Source of the DNA: Archivesica marissinica | Taxonomy: Eukaryota; Mollusca; Bivalvia; Venerida; Vesicomyidae | Assembly (NCBI GenBank): GCA_014843695.1 | Contig: CM026398.1 | Span: forward strand, 42,388,166 to 42,452,165 | Length of the DNA stretch: 64,000 nucleotides | Reading direction: 5' to 3' | In this document: positions 42,418 to 57,900 of the stretch, piece by piece | How the letters are laid out: each line of letters opens with the position of its first letter | How positions within the stretch are numbered: position 1 is the first letter of the stretch | Notes under the pieces: generated by a model | The model's database searches: none | What the model was told of the DNA's origin: nothing | The model's input: the letters and a program-made list of their open reading frames with translations, nothing else | Program-made: the position numbers and the translations under genes

Positions 42418-45400
42418 ACTACCGTGGTTTTGAAGTACATGCCTACCGTAGTTCTGAAGTACATTATTACCGTTGTTCTGAGGTACATGCCTAGCGTAAT
42501 TCTGAATTACTTGCCTACCGTGGTTCTGAGGTACATGCCTACCGTAGTTCTGAAGTACTTGACTACCGTGGTTCTGAAGTACTTGCCTACCGTGGTTCTG
42601 AAGTACTTGCCTACCGTGGTTCTGAAGTACATTATTACCGTTGTTCTGAGGTACATGCCTAGCGTAATTCTGAATTACTTGACTACCGTGGTTCTGAGGT
42701 ACATGCCTACCGTGGTTCTGAAGTACACCACTACCGTGGTTCTGAAGTACTTGCCTACCGTGGTTCTGAAGTACATTATTACCGTGGTTCTTAGGTACAT
42801 GACTACCGTGGTTCTGAAATACATGACTACCGTGGTTCTGAAGTACTTGCCTACCGTGGTTCTGAAGTACTTGCCTACCGTGGTTCTGAAGTACTTGCCT
42901 ACCGTGGTTCTGAAGTACTTGCCTACCGTGGTTCTGAAGTACTTGCCTACCGTGGTTCTGAAGTACTTGCCTACCGTGGTTCTGAAGTACTTGCCTACCG
43001 TGGTTCTGAAGTACTTGCCTACCGTGGTTCTGAAGTACATGACTATCGTGGTTCTGAAGTACATGCCTACCGTGGTACTGAAGTACTTGCCTACCGTGGT
43101 TATGAAGTACTTGCCTACCGTGGTTCTGAAGTACATGCCTACCGTGGTACTGAAGTACTTGCCTACCGTGCTTCTGAAGTACTTGCCTACCGTGGTTCTG
43201 AAGTACTTGCCTACCGTGGTTCTGAAGTACTTGCCTACCGTGGTTCTGAAGTACTTGCCTACCGTGGTTCTGAAGTACGTGCCTACCGTGGTTCTGAAGT
43301 ACTTGCCTACCGTGGTTCTGAAGTACTTGCCTACCGTGGTTCTGAAGTACTTGCCTACCGTGGTTCTGAAGTACTTGCCTACCGTGGTTCTGAAGTACTT
43401 GCCTACCGTGGTTCTGAAGTACATGCCTACCGTGGTACTGAAGTACTTGCCTACCGTAGTTCTGAAGTACTTGCCTACCGTGGTTCTGAAGTACATCACT
43501 ACCGTGGTTCTGAAGTACATCACTACCGTGGTTCTGAAGTATTTAACTACCGTGGTTCTGAAGTATTTAACTACCGTGGTTCTGAAGTACTTCACTACCG
43601 TGGTTCTGAAGTACTTGACTACCGTAGTTCTGAAGTACATTATTACCGTGGTTCTGAAGTACTTGCCTACCGTGGTTCTGAAGTACATGCCTACCGTGGT
43701 TCTGAAGTACTTGCCTACCGTGATTCTGAAGTACTTGCCTACCGTGGTTCTGAAGTACATGCCTACCGTGGTTCTGAAGTGCATGCCTACCGTGGTTCTG
43801 AAGTACTTGCCTACCGTGGTTCTGAAGTACATTATTACCGTGGTTCTGAAGTACTTGACTACCGTGGTTCTGAAGTACATGCCTACCGTGGTTCTGAAGT
43901 ACTTGCCTACCGTGGTTCTGAAGTACATGCCTACCGTGGTACTGAAGTACTTGCCTACCGTGGTTCTGAAGTACTTGCCTACCGTGGTTCTGAAGTACTT
44001 GCCTACCGTGGTTCTGAAGTACTTGCCTACCGTGGTTCTGAAGTACATGCCTACCGTAATTCTGAAGTACATGCCTACCGTAATTCTGAATTACTTGCCT
44101 ACCGTGGTTCTGAAGTACTTGCCTACCGTGGTTCTGAAGTACATGCCTACCGTGGTTCTGAAGTACTTGCCTACCGTGGTTCTGAAGTACATCACTACCG
44201 TGGTTCTGAAGTACATCACTACCGTGGTTCTGAAGTATTTAACTACCGTGGTTCTGAAGTATTTAACTACCGTGGTTCTGAAGTACTTCACTACCGTGGT
44301 TCTGAAGTACTTGACTACCGTAGTTCTGAAGTACATTATTACCGTGGTTCTGAAGTACTTGCCTACCGTGGTTCTGAAGTACATGCCTACCGTGGTTCTG
44401 AAGTACTTGCCTACCGTGGTTCTGAAGTACGTGCTTACAGTGGTTCTGAAGTACTTGCCTACCGTGGTTCTGAATTACTTGCCTACCGTGGTTCTGAAGT
44501 ACTTGCCTACCGTGGTTCTGAAGTACATGCCTACCGTGGTTCTGAAGTACTTGCCTACCGTGGTTCTGAAGTACATTATTACCGTGGTTCTGAAGTACAT
44601 TATTACCGTGGTTCTGAAGTACATTATTACCGTAAATAATGCATATGCTAATGGAAACAACGATAAAAACAGAGGAAACCAATCTGAAGTACATGCCTAC
44701 CGTGGTACTGAAGTACTTGCCTACCGTGGTTCTGAAGTACTTGCCTACCGTGGTTCTGAAGTACTTGCCTACCGTGGTTCTGAAGTACTTGCCTACCGTG
44801 GTTCTGAAGTACATTATTACCGTGGTTCTTAGGTACATGACTACCGTGGTTCTGAAATACATGACTACCGTGGTTCTGAAGTACTTGCCTACCGTGGTTC
44901 TGAAGTACTTGCCTACCGTGGTTCTGAAGTACTTGCCTACCGTGGTTCTGAAGTACTTGCCTACCGTGGTTCTGAAGTACTTGCCTACCGTGGTTCTGAA
45001 GTACTTGCCTACCGTGGTTCTGAAGTACTTGCCTACCGTGGTTCTGAAGTACTTGCCTACCGTGGTTCTGAAGTACTTGCCTACCGTGGTTCTGAAGTAC
45101 ATGACTATCGTGGTTCTGAAGTACATGCCTACCGTGGTACTGAAGTACTTGCCTACCGTGGTTATGAAGTACTTGCCTACCGTGGTTCTGAAGTACATGC
45201 CTACCGTGGTACTGAAGTACTTGCCTACCGTGCTTCTGAAGTACTTGCCTACCGTGGTTCTGAAGTACTTGCCTACCGTGGTTCTGAAGTACTTGCCTAC
45301 CGTGGTTCTGAAGTACTTGCCTACCGTGGTTCTGAAGTACGTGCCTACCGTGGTTCTGAAGTACTTGCCTACCGTGGTTCTGAAGTACTTGCCTACCGTG

Positions 45401-48400
45401 GTTCTGAAGTACTTGCCTACCGTGGTTCTGAAGTACTTGCCTACCGTGGTTCTGAAGTACATGCCTACCGTGGTACTGAAGTACTTGCCTACCGTAGTTC
45501 TGAAGTACTTGCCTACCGTGGTTCTGAAGTACATCACTACCGTGGTTCTGAAGTACATCACTACCGTGGTTCTGAAGTATTTAACTACCGTGGTTCTGAA
45601 GTATTTAACTACCGTGGTTCTGAAGTACTTCACTACCGTGGTTCTGAAGTACTTGACTACCGTAGTTCTGAAGTACATTATTACCGTGGTTCTGAAGTAC
45701 TTGCCTACCGTGGTTCTGAAGTACATGCCTACCGTGGTTCTGAAGTACTTGCCTACCGTGATTCTGAAGTACTTGCCTACCGTGGTTCTGAAGTACATGC
45801 CTACCGTGGTTCTGAAGTGCATGCCTACCGTGGTTCTGAAGTACTTGCCTACCGTGGTTCTGAAGTACATTATTACCGTGGTTCTGAAGTACTTGACTAC
45901 CGTGGTTCTGAAGTACATGCCTACCGTGGTTCTGAAGTACTTGCCTACCGTGGTTCTGAAGTACATGCCTACCGTGGTACTGAAGTACTTGCCTACCGTG
46001 GTTCTGAAGTACTTGCCTACCGTGGTTCTGAAGTACTTGCCTACCGTGGTTCTGAAGTACTTGCCTACCGTGGTTCTGAAGTACATGCCTACCGTAATTC
46101 TGAAGTACATGCCTACCGTAATTCTGAATTACTTGCCTACCGTGGTTCTAAAGTACTTGCCTACCGTGGTTCTGAAGTACATGCCTACCGTGGTTCTGAA
46201 GTACTTGCCTACCGTGGTTCTGAAGTACATCACTACCGTGGTTCTGAAGTACATCACTACCGTGGTTCTGAAGTATTTAACTACCGTGGTTCTGAAGTAT
46301 TTAACTACCGTGGTTCTGAAGTACTTCACTACCGTGGTTCTGAAGTACTTGACTACCGTAGTTCTGAAGTACATTATTACCGTGGTTCTGAAGTACTTGC
46401 CTACCGTGGTTCTGAAGTACATGCCTACCGTGGTTCTGAAGTACTTGCCTACCGTGGTTCTGAAGTACGTGCTTACAGTGGTTCTGAAGTACTTGCCTAC
46501 CGTGGTTCTGAATTACTTGCCTACCGTGGTTCTGAAGTACTTGCCTACCGTGGTTCTGAAGTACATGCCTACCGTGGTTCTGAAGTACTTGCCTACCGTG
46601 GTTCTGAAGTACATTATTACCGTGGTTCTGAAGTACATTATTACCGTGGTTCTGAAGTACATTATTACCGTAAATAATGCATATGCTAATGGAAACAACG
46701 ATAAAAACAGAGGAAACCAATCTGAAGTACATGCCTACCGTGGTACTGAAGTACTTGCCTACCGTGGTTCTGAAGTACTTGCCTACCGTGGTTCTGAAGT
46801 ACTTGCCTACCGTGGTTCTGAAGTACTTGCCTACCGTGGTTCTGAAGTACTTGCCTACCGTGGTTCTGAAGTACATGACTATCGTGGTTCTGAAGTACAT
46901 GCCTACCGTGGTACTGAAGTACTTGCCTACCGTGGTTATGAAGTACTTGCCTACCGTGGTTCTGAAGTACATGCCTACCGTGGTTCTGAAGTACTTGCCT
47001 ACCGTGGTACTGAAGTACTTGCCTACCGTGCTTCTGAAATACATGACTACCGTGGTTCTGAAGTACATGCCTACCGTGGTTCTGAAGTACTTGCCTACCG
47101 TGGTTCTGAAGTACTTGCCTACCGTGGTTCTGAAGTACATGACTATCGTGGTTCTGAAGTACATGCCTACCGTGGTACTGAAGTACTTGCCTACCGTGGT
47201 TATGAAGTACTTGCCTACCGTGGTTCTGAAGTACATGCCTACCGTGGTACTGAAGTACTTGCCTACCGTGCTTCTGAAATACATGACTACCGTGGTTCTG
47301 AAGTACATGACTACCGTGGTTCTGAAGTACTTGCCTACCGTGGTTCTGAAGTACTTGCCTACCGTGGTTCTGAAGTACTTGCCTACCGTGGTTCTGAAGT
47401 ACTTGCCTACCGTGGTTCTGAAGTACTTGCCTACCGTGGTTCTGAAGTACTTGCCTACCGTGGTTCTGAAGTACTTGCCTACCGTGGTTCTGAAGTACTT
47501 GCCTACCGTGGTTCTGAAGTACATGACTATCGTGGTTCTGAAGTACATGCCTACCGTGGTACTGAAGTACTTGCCTACCGTGGTTATGAAGTACTTGCCT
47601 ACCGTGGTTCTGAAGTACATGCCTACCGTGGTACTGAAGTACTTGCCTACCGTGCTTCTGAAGTACTACCCAACCCACCAATACTTGCTACCGTGGTTCT
47701 GAAGTACTTGCCTACCGTGGTTCTGAAGTACTTGCCTACCGTGGTTCTGAAGTACTTGCCTACCGTGGTTCTGAAGTACTTGCCTACCGTGGTTCTGAAG
47801 TACTTGCCTACCGTGGTTCTGAAGTACTGCCTACCGTGGTTCTGAAGTACTTGCCTACCGTGGTTCTGAAGTACTTGCCTACCGTGGTTCTGAAGTACTT
47901 GCCTACCGTGGTTCTGAAGTACTTGCCTACCGTGGTTCTGAAGTACATGCCTACCGTGGTACTGAAGTACTTGCCTACCGTAGTTCTGAAGTACTTGCCT
48001 ACCGTGGTTCTGAAGTACATCACTACCGTGGTTCTGAAGTACATCACTACCGTGGTTCTGAAGTATTTAACTACCGTGGTTCTGAAGTATTTAACTACCG
48101 TGGTTCTGAAGTACTTCACTACCGTGGTTCTGAAGTACTTGACTACCGTAGTTCTGAAGTACATTATTACCGTGGTTCTGAAGTACTTGCCTACCGTGGT
48201 TCTGAAGTACATGCCTACCGTGGTTCTGAAGTACTTGCCTACCGTGGTTCTGAAGTACGTGCTTACAGTGGTTCTGAAGTACTTGCCTACCGTGGTTCTG
48301 AATTACTTGCCTACCGTGGTTCTGAAGTACTTGCCTACCGTGGTTCTGAAGTACATGCCTACCGTGGTTCTGAAGTACTTGCCTACCGTGGTTCTGAAGT

Positions 48401-48634
48401 ACATTATTACCGTGGTTCTGAAGTACATTATTACCGTGGTTCTGAAGTACATTATTACCGTAAATAATGCATATGCTAATGGAAACAACGATAAAAACAG
48501 AGGAAACCAATCTGAAGTACATGCCTACCGTGGTACTGAAGTACTTGCCTACCGTGGTTCTGAAGTACTTGCCTACCGTGGTTCTGAAGTACTTGCCTAC
48601 CGTGGTTCTGAAGTACATTATTACCGTAAATAAT
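42418..48634. repeat. 24-bp satellite array, about 255 units, with 2.04-kb higher-order duplication
   Basis: Unit TACCGTGGTTCTGAAGTACT TGCC, with variants ACATGCC, ACATTAT, ATTTAAC and others. The same ordered variants recur at an offset of 2,038 bp. A non-unit block GTAAATAATGCATATGCTAA TGGAAACAACGATAAAAACA GAGGAAACCAAT is seen at 44632, 46670, 48460 and 48627. At least four of six frames are open, giving ORFs of up to 1,068 codons. Because 24 is a multiple of 3 and both strands are open, these are not evidence for a protein. Confidence 0.97.
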
Positions 48635-48719
48635 GCATATGCTAATGGAAACAATGATAAAAACAGAGGAAACCAATTAAGAGAACCGATATAATTGTTG
48701 ATGTATAAACGTCGGACGT

Positions 48720-49070
48720 GCATTTTCATGACAGGTATTGCATAGACTTCAGATTAGTTGTTATGCAGAACAGAGGTGATATAAACAAATCAGTCAATTG
48801 CAAACTGAAGGCAGAGTATATTGTCATATTTGGCGGAAGAATACTGTGTGTAAACATAATAATGACGTCATTCACAGGTAAATGGTATCACTGAAGTACA
48901 TTCATTTTGTAATATTTTTGCTGTTTTTCAGTTTGATTTGAATACTTCTACACAGTGGATGTGGTATCAGAGGAAGTGAACGATTGGAAATATAACTGAA
49001 ACTATTGTATGTTTACTTTGCGTTTAATGGGCAATTTATATGTCGTTTTACAACCTTCTAGGAGTGTTCA
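48720..49070. repeat. Dispersed segment, paralogous to 40785-41235
   Basis: See the 40785-41235 entry. A further fragment of the same family (TTCATCTGCTATAAAAGAGA) is at 49988-50008. Confidence 0.7.
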
Positions 49071-49128
49071 GTGGCAGTAAATGTCTACTGTCTCTCAATA
49101 TGCTCGCAACATCGTAATAGTAAGGTGC

Positions 49129-49206
49129 TTAACCCATTCAACACCAAGCAACTGACATGGACTGGTGCATTCAACCCCAAGTAACTGACATGGACTGGTG
49201 CATGGA
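49129..49206. mobile_element. TTAA MITE end fragment
   Basis: TTAACCCATTCAACACCAAG followed by two copies of GTAACTGACATGGACTGGTGCA-type sequence, as at the right end of 5280-5519. Confidence 0.55.
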
Positions 49207-49354
49207 CCCCGTGCTTATCAATATCTTGTGTTCTGTCTGTAAGTAGTTGAGTAGGTCTCGGATTAGTTGAATACGTATTTGTCACAACCATGTTTCAGTA
49301 ACAGCAAGACTATCGAAATAGGAAGCTTCTGTATAGAGAATATATTTGTTATTG

Positions 49355-49565
49355 TTGTGAAGGTTCTAACATTAGAATGAACTATAAATATATCTGCAAT
49401 CGGTCTATTTCCGGACACCACATGTTGTGAAGGTTCTAACATTAGAATGAACTATAAATATATCTGCAATCGGTCTATTTCCGGACACCACATGTTGTGA
49501 AGGTTCTAACATTAGAATGAACTATAAATATATCTGCAATCGGTCTATTTCCGGACACCACATGT
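49355..49565. repeat. 70-bp tandem triplication
   Basis: GTGAAGGTTCTAACATTAGA...GGACACCACATGT repeats at 49361, 49431 and 49501 with essentially no differences. 49566-50048 beyond it holds no gene. Confidence 0.92.
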
Positions 49566-50048
49566 TTTCTAATTTGTTTGCAAATGACTGTCATTAGCAG
49601 GTACTTGGATTATATGGTAGCTGCTAAAACTGCCAAACACGAAAATAAGCAAAAACAGATTAATATTCACCTTTTATTTCGAACATATGTAACTGTTGAT
49701 GTGTTCATAGTCTCATTCACGTGTACCCTAAAATACTTTACACAGAAATATATGCAAAGTAATGTTTGTTTATTTTGGTAACGCTTGGCTTTACATGGCC
49801 AAGTGTCCATCATGTAACTATACAGCAAAACACATTTATGGAACATGAAATTTGATTGGTGTCCTGTTTTTAACGCCATGTTGAATTCACATGTGAGTGA
49901 AATTGTGGTTTTATTTTAAAAGATGTTATGTGTATATGTGTATATGTGTATTAAATGCAAGAATGATCAGTTTACATAGTAATATATTTCATCTGCTATA
50001 AAAGAGACTGACACACTGACTTCGCATCGCTTGTTATAATAAATTATA

Positions 50049-50267
50049 TTATAATAAAATTATCAGTCTTTCAGATGGGACTTTAAACCGAGGTATCGTG
50101 TCAGTGCTGTACACCGTGCATGTAAAAGAACCAGAGGAGACTCTGGAATTGGTCTATGTCTGAATCATTGCACTATCCTCCAAAAATCTAATATGACTAA
50201 TCCCTTCAGGAGACGTAGCTCATATGGGCAACCTGTAGCCACGATAAATAAACGTAAAATACACACT
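50049..50267 (+). mobile_element. SINE1, 5'-truncated
   Basis: It starts at AATAAAATTATCAGTCTTTC (after the tRNA head) and ends CACGATAAATAAACGTAAAA. Confidence 0.85.
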
Positions 50268-50443
50268 TCACATTCAAACCTTAGGTGACGGAATTCTGGT
50301 AGGCACATGGTATAATGTATCATTAGGTAGGACTATCTTGCCACAAGCTTCTGTTCGAGCCAGAACCTGGATTTGGATGTATGTTTGTTCGTTCGTTCTC
50401 ATTTTAAGCCTGCATCAGCACAATTGTAGGCTATATCACCAGC

Positions 50444-50806
50444 AGCGGGCAGTTTTACCTAACAACACCCTTTCTGGGCAGGCTCCAACGGTTAACCAGT
50501 ACTTGGTGCACCAACCTCCATAAGAGGTCGTGATAGCGCAGTGTATGCGAGTTCGCTTCAGGTAAGAAAGGTCCGGAGTTCGAGCCCCGCTGGAGCCGTT
50601 ACGATTGTGCCCTTAGGCAAGGCATTTAAATTCCACATTGCCTCTTCTCTCTCCTTCATGGCTATGGATTCCACCAGGAATGAGGTCTCGAGAGTGATTA
50701 ATATAAGTTGAAAGAACTTGTTTCGCAATCGAGCTAAACTAAATTTGTATAAACCTCCATAAGAAACTGCCAACGTTTTCATATAAGCGAGACACGGCCT
50801 GAGCGG
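50444..50806 (-). mobile_element. SINE2 fragment interrupted by SINE3
   Basis: 50444-50525 and 50765-50806 form one SINE2 body (GCAGGCTCCAACGGTTAACC; AACTGCCAACGTTTTCATAT), truncated at both ends. Confidence 0.85.
50526..50751 (+). mobile_element. SINE3, full-length, nested in SINE2, 13-bp target duplication
   Basis: AACCTCCATAAGA lies at 50513-50525 and 50752-50764. Head GTCGTGATAGCGCAGTG-type, B box GAGTTCGAGCCCC. SINE3 was therefore active after this SINE2 copy inserted. Confidence 0.93.
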
Positions 50807-51239
50807 TTGGATGTATATGCCCAGATAATAAACTCAAGGTTAGAGAAACATGAACGTCTGATTCCCCCATGAACAACACAGACCACTCTCATCCTAAAGG
50901 CAGTGTTACATGAATACGCATCATGTTACCACCTTTCCAGGGCGCGTGTTCTACACACAGAAGTAACGATCAAACAATACAGGAACGTGACGGAGACTGG
51001 GCAATGTCAGAGTGGTGTGTATATCACAGATAGAAAGTAATTATACAATCCATATAATATATTGGTCTGAAAATATCTAAAATACTACAATATAACATGT
51101 AATTGGGCAGGTTTTCTATATCTCTCCCAATTACGATGAAAAAGGTAAAGAAGATTTTGAGACTCAACCTGTGTATGTCTTTGTTCAGACCATAAGTTAG
51201 AAATTTAATGAGCATTATATTTTAACTTTATTATTATTA

Positions 51240-51471
51240 TTTAAGTTTATTTAACGTCACTACCGGTTGTCCATTTGAGCGACGGGCAGTTTACCAAACA
51301 CATTTCCTGGGCAGGCTCCAGTACTTGGGACACCAACCTTCGTAAGAAATTGCCAACTTTTTCATATAAGGAGATACGGTCTAAGCGGGGTTCGAACTCG
51401 TGACCATTGGTGATGATAGGTTACAGTGGTATACAAATCAGCGACATTAACCACTCGACCACGTAGGCGGA
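51240..51471 (-). mobile_element. SINE2, full-length
   Basis: Tail at left (TTTAAGTTTATTTAACGTCA on the plus strand), head at right (CCACTCGACCACGTAGGCGG). The head end is caught up in the 78-bp triplication. Confidence 0.88.
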
Positions 51472-51680
51472 CATATGATAACTCGGAATTGACTGAGCAT
51501 GTTATGGGTGTAGTGTTGTATTATTTAACCACTCGACCACGCAGGCGGACATATGATAACTCGGAATTGACTGAGCATGTTATGAGTGTAGTGTTGTATT
51601 ATTTAACCACTCGACCACGCAGGTGGACATTTGATAACTCGGAATTGACTGAGCATGTTATGTGTGTAGTGTTGTATTAT
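51447..51680. repeat. 78-bp tandem triplication that includes the SINE2 head
   Basis: TTAACCACTCGACCACG starts at 51447, 51525 and 51603. Each unit carries about 25 bp of SINE2 head plus 53 bp of flank (ATGATAACTCGGAATTGACT). Confidence 0.92.
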
Positions 51681-51787
51681 GTATAGTAATGGTATACAAT
51701 GCATGATTAACTAGGCAGCAGATAGGCACATCAATGCTTTATGTTCCACAGTATGCAAAGTAATATTTAGAAGTTATTACGTGGTTT

Positions 51788-51845
51788 GTGTGCGTTTTAC
51801 GTTTATTTATCGTCGATACCGGTTACCCATATGAGATTAGTCATG
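51788..51845 (-). mobile_element. SINE1 tail fragment
   Basis: TTTTACGTTTATTTATCGTC...CCCATATGAG, then a deletion to GATTAGTCAT. 51846-51960 also holds a CTTAATACAGGTTGGCTG fragment. Confidence 0.75.
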
Positions 51846-51969
51846 TGGCCCTTTCAATAGGGGTGACACTATAATAAACAAAACACTTTACTTTTATTGG
51901 GAATCTTGAAACTGGTTGCTTAATACAGGTTGGCTGCTTTATAGACGGTGATCATTAACACAGGATTTG

Positions 51970-54900
51970 AATGTACACATCATATACACGTCATATACAA
52001 ACCATATACGCACCATATGCACATCATATACACACCATATACACACCATATACGCACCATATACACACCATATACACACCATATACGCACCATATACGCA
52101 CCATATACGCACCATATACGCACCATATACACACCATATACACATCATATACGCATCATATACGCACCATATACGCACCACATACACACCATATACAAAC
52201 AATATACGCACACCATATACACATAATATACAAACAATATACAAACCATATACACACCATATACACACCATATACATACCATATACACACCATACCATAT
52301 ACACGTCATATACACGTCATATACACACCATATACACACCATATACGCACCATATACACACAATATACATACCATATACATACCATATACACACCATATA
52401 CACACCATATACACACCATATACATACCATATACATACCATATACGCACCATATACACACAATATACATACCATATACATACCATATACACACCATATAC
52501 ACACAATATGCATACCATATACATACCATATACACACCATATACACACCATATACACACAATATACATACCATATACATACCATATACGCACCATATACA
52601 CACCATATACATACCATATACATACCATATACACACCATATACACACCATATACACATCATATACACACCATATACGCACCACATACACACCATATACAC
52701 ACAATATACGCACACCATATACACATAATATACAAACAATATACAGACCATATACACACCATATACACACCATATACAAACCATATACACACCATATACA
52801 AACCATATACAAGCCATATACAAACCATATACAAACCATATACACACATATACACACCATATACACACACCATATCACACACACCATATACACACACACC
52901 ATATACACAAACCATATACACACCATATACACACATATACACACACCATATACACACCATATACACACCATATACACATATACACATACCATATACACAC
53001 ACCATATACACACACCATATACACACACCATATACACATACCATATACACAAACCATATACACACCATATACACACCATATACACACCATATACACACCA
53101 TATACACACCATATACACACACCATATACACACCATATACACATCATATACACATACCATATACACACCATATACAAACCAACACACACCATATACACAC
53201 CATATACACACCAACACACACCCTATACACACCATATATACATCATATACACAACCATATACACACCATATACACATCATATAAACACAATATACACACC
53301 ATACACACACCATATACACACCATATACACACAATATACAAACAATATACACACCATATACACACCATATACAAACCATACAAACACCATATACCACCAC
53401 ATACACACCATATACAAACAATATACCACACCATATACACATAATATACAAACAAATACAAACCATATACACACCATATACACACCATATACAAACCATA
53501 TACACACCATATACAAACCATATACAAGCCATATACAAACCATATACAAACCATATACACACCATATACACACCATATACACACACCATATACACACACC
53601 ATATACACACACCATATACACAAACCATATACACATCATATACACACCATATACACATCATATACACATACCATATACACACCATATACAAACCATACAC
53701 ACACCATATACACACCATATACACACCATACACACAATATACACACCACATACACACCATATACACACCATACACACCATACACACACCATACACACCAT
53801 ATACACACCATATACACACCATATACACACCATATACACACCATATACACATCATATACACATACCATATACACACCATATACACCATACACACACCATA
53901 TACACACCATATACACAATCCATATACACACCATATACACACCATATACACATCATATACACACCATATGCACACCATATACACATCATATACACATACC
54001 ATATACACACCATATACACACCATATACACACCATATACACACACCATATACACACACCATATACACAAACCATATACACACCATATACACACCATATAC
54101 ACCCATATACACAACATATACACACCATATACACATCATATACACATACCATATACACACCATATACACACCATATACACATCATATACCCATACCATAT
54201 ACACACCATATACAAACCATACACACACCATATACACACCATATACACACCATTCACACACCTTATACATACCATATACACATCATATACACATACCATA
54301 TACACACCATATACACATCATATAAACACAATATACACACCATACATACACCATATACACACCATATACACACAATATACAAACAATATACACACACCAT
54401 ATACACACCATATACAAACCATACACACACCATATACGCACCACATACACTCCATATACAAACCATATACAAACCATATACAAACCATATACAAACCATA
54501 CACACCATATACACACCATATATACACCATATACACACCATATACACACCATATACACACACCCTATACACACCATATACACAACATATACACACCATAC
54601 ACACCATATACACACCATATACACACCATATACACACCATATACACACCATATACACACCATATACATACAATATACACACCATATACACACCATATACA
54701 CCATATACACACCCATATACATACATATACACACCATATACATACATATACACACCATATACACACCATATACATACCATATACACACCATATACATACA
54801 ATATACACATAATACACACATATACACACCATATACACACCATATACACACCATATACACACCATATACACACATATACACACCATATACACACCATATA

Positions 54901-57900
54901 CACACCATACCACCATATACACACAATAAACACCTATACACACCATATACCACCATATACACACCATATACACACCATATACACACAATATACACCCATA
55001 TACACACCATATACACACCATATACACACCATATACACACCATACACACACCATATACATACTAGATACACACCATATACACCCCATATACACACACCAT
55101 ACACCCACCATACACACACCATACACACCTTATACACACCATATACACACCATATACACACCATATACACACCATACACACACCATACACACCATATACA
55201 CACCATACACACACCATATACACACACCATGCACATCATACACACCATACACACACCCATACACACCAATACACACTATACACACACTATATACACACCA
55301 TATACACACCATATACACACCATATACACACCATATACACACACCATACACACCATATACACACCATATACACACCATATACACACACCATATACACACC
55401 ATATACACACCATATACACACCATATACACACCATATACATACAACATACACACCATATACACACCATATACACCCATATGCATACATATACCCCAAACA
55501 CACATATACACACCATATACACACCATATACATACCATATACACGCCATATACACACCATATACACACCATATACACACCATATACACACAACATACACA
55601 CCATATACATACAATATACACACAATATACACCACATATACACACCATATACACACCATATACACACCATATACACACCATATACACACCATATACACAC
55701 CATATACATACAATATACACACCATATACACACCATATACACACCATATACATATGATATACACACCATATACACACAATATACACACCATATACACACC
55801 ATATACACACAATATACACACCATATACTCACCATATACACATCATATACATACACTATACATACAGTATACACACCATATATACACCATATACACACCA
55901 TATACATACAATATACACACCATATACACACACCATATACACACAATATACACACCATATGCACACCATATACACACAATATACACACCATATACATACA
56001 ATATACACACCATATACATACAATATACACACACCATATACACACACATATACATACAATATACACACCATATACACACCATATACACACCATATACACA
56101 CCATATACACACAATATACACACCATATACACACCATATACACACAATATACACACCATATACATACAATATACACACCATATACATACAACATATACAC
56201 ACCATATACATACAATATACACACCATATACATACAATATACACACCATATACACACCATATACATACAATATACACACCATATACATACAATATACACA
56301 CACCATATACACACCATATACATACAATATACACACCATGTACACACAATATACACACCATATACATACAATATACACACCATATACACACCATATACAT
56401 ACAATATACACACCATATACACACCATATACACACACCATATACACACCATATACATACAATATACACACCATATACATACAATATACCACCATATACAT
56501 ACAATATACACACAATACACACCCATATACAACAAATACACACCATACACATATACACACCATATACACACCATATACACACCATATACACACCATATAC
56601 ATACAATATACACACCATATACACACCATATACACACCATATACATACAATATACACACCATATACACACCATATACATACAATATACACACCATATACA
56701 TACAATATACACACCATATACACACACCATATACACACCATATACATACAATATACACACAATACACACCATATACACACCATATACACACCATATACAT
56801 ACAATATACATACAATATACACACCATATACACACCATATACACAAACCATATACGCACCATATACATACAATATACACACCATATACACACCATATACA
56901 CATCATATACATACATTATACATACAGTATATACACCATATATACACCATATACACACCATATACACACCATATACATACAATATACACACCATATACAC
57001 ATACCATATACATACAATATACACACCATATACACACCATATACACACCATATACACACCATATACATACAATATACACACCATATACACACCATATACA
57101 TACAATATACACACCATATACATACAATATACACACCATATACACACCATATACAACAAACACACCATATACACACAATATACACACCATATACACACCA
57201 TATACATACAATATACACACCATAAACATACAATATACACACCATATACACACCATATACATACCATATACATACCATATACATACACCATATATACACA
57301 CCATATACACACAATATACACACCATATACATACAATATACACACCATATACATACAATATACACACCATATACACACCATATACACACAATATACACAA
57401 CATATACACACCATATACACACCATATACACACCATATACACACAATATACACACCATATACATACAATATACACACCATATACACACAATATACACACC
57501 ATATACACACCATATACATACAATATACACACCATATACATACAATATACACACCATATACACACCATATACACACCATATACACACCATATACACACCA
57601 TATACATACAATATACACACCATATACACACCATATACATACAATATACACACCATATACATACAATATACACACCATATACACACAATATACACAACAT
57701 ATACACACCATATCAAAAATATACACACCATATACACACCATATACACACCATATACATACAATATACACACCATATACACACCATATACACACCATATA
57801 CATACAATATACACACCATATACACACCATATACACACCATATACACACCATATACACACCATATACACACCATACACACACCATATACATACTAGATAC

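Noticed and set aside
42310..47845. ORFs of 840 and 1,068 codons with YLPTVVLK-type repeats
   Set aside because: They come from a stop-free 24-bp unit that is also open in other frames and on the other strand; no unique protein sequence, splice signal or start context supports them.
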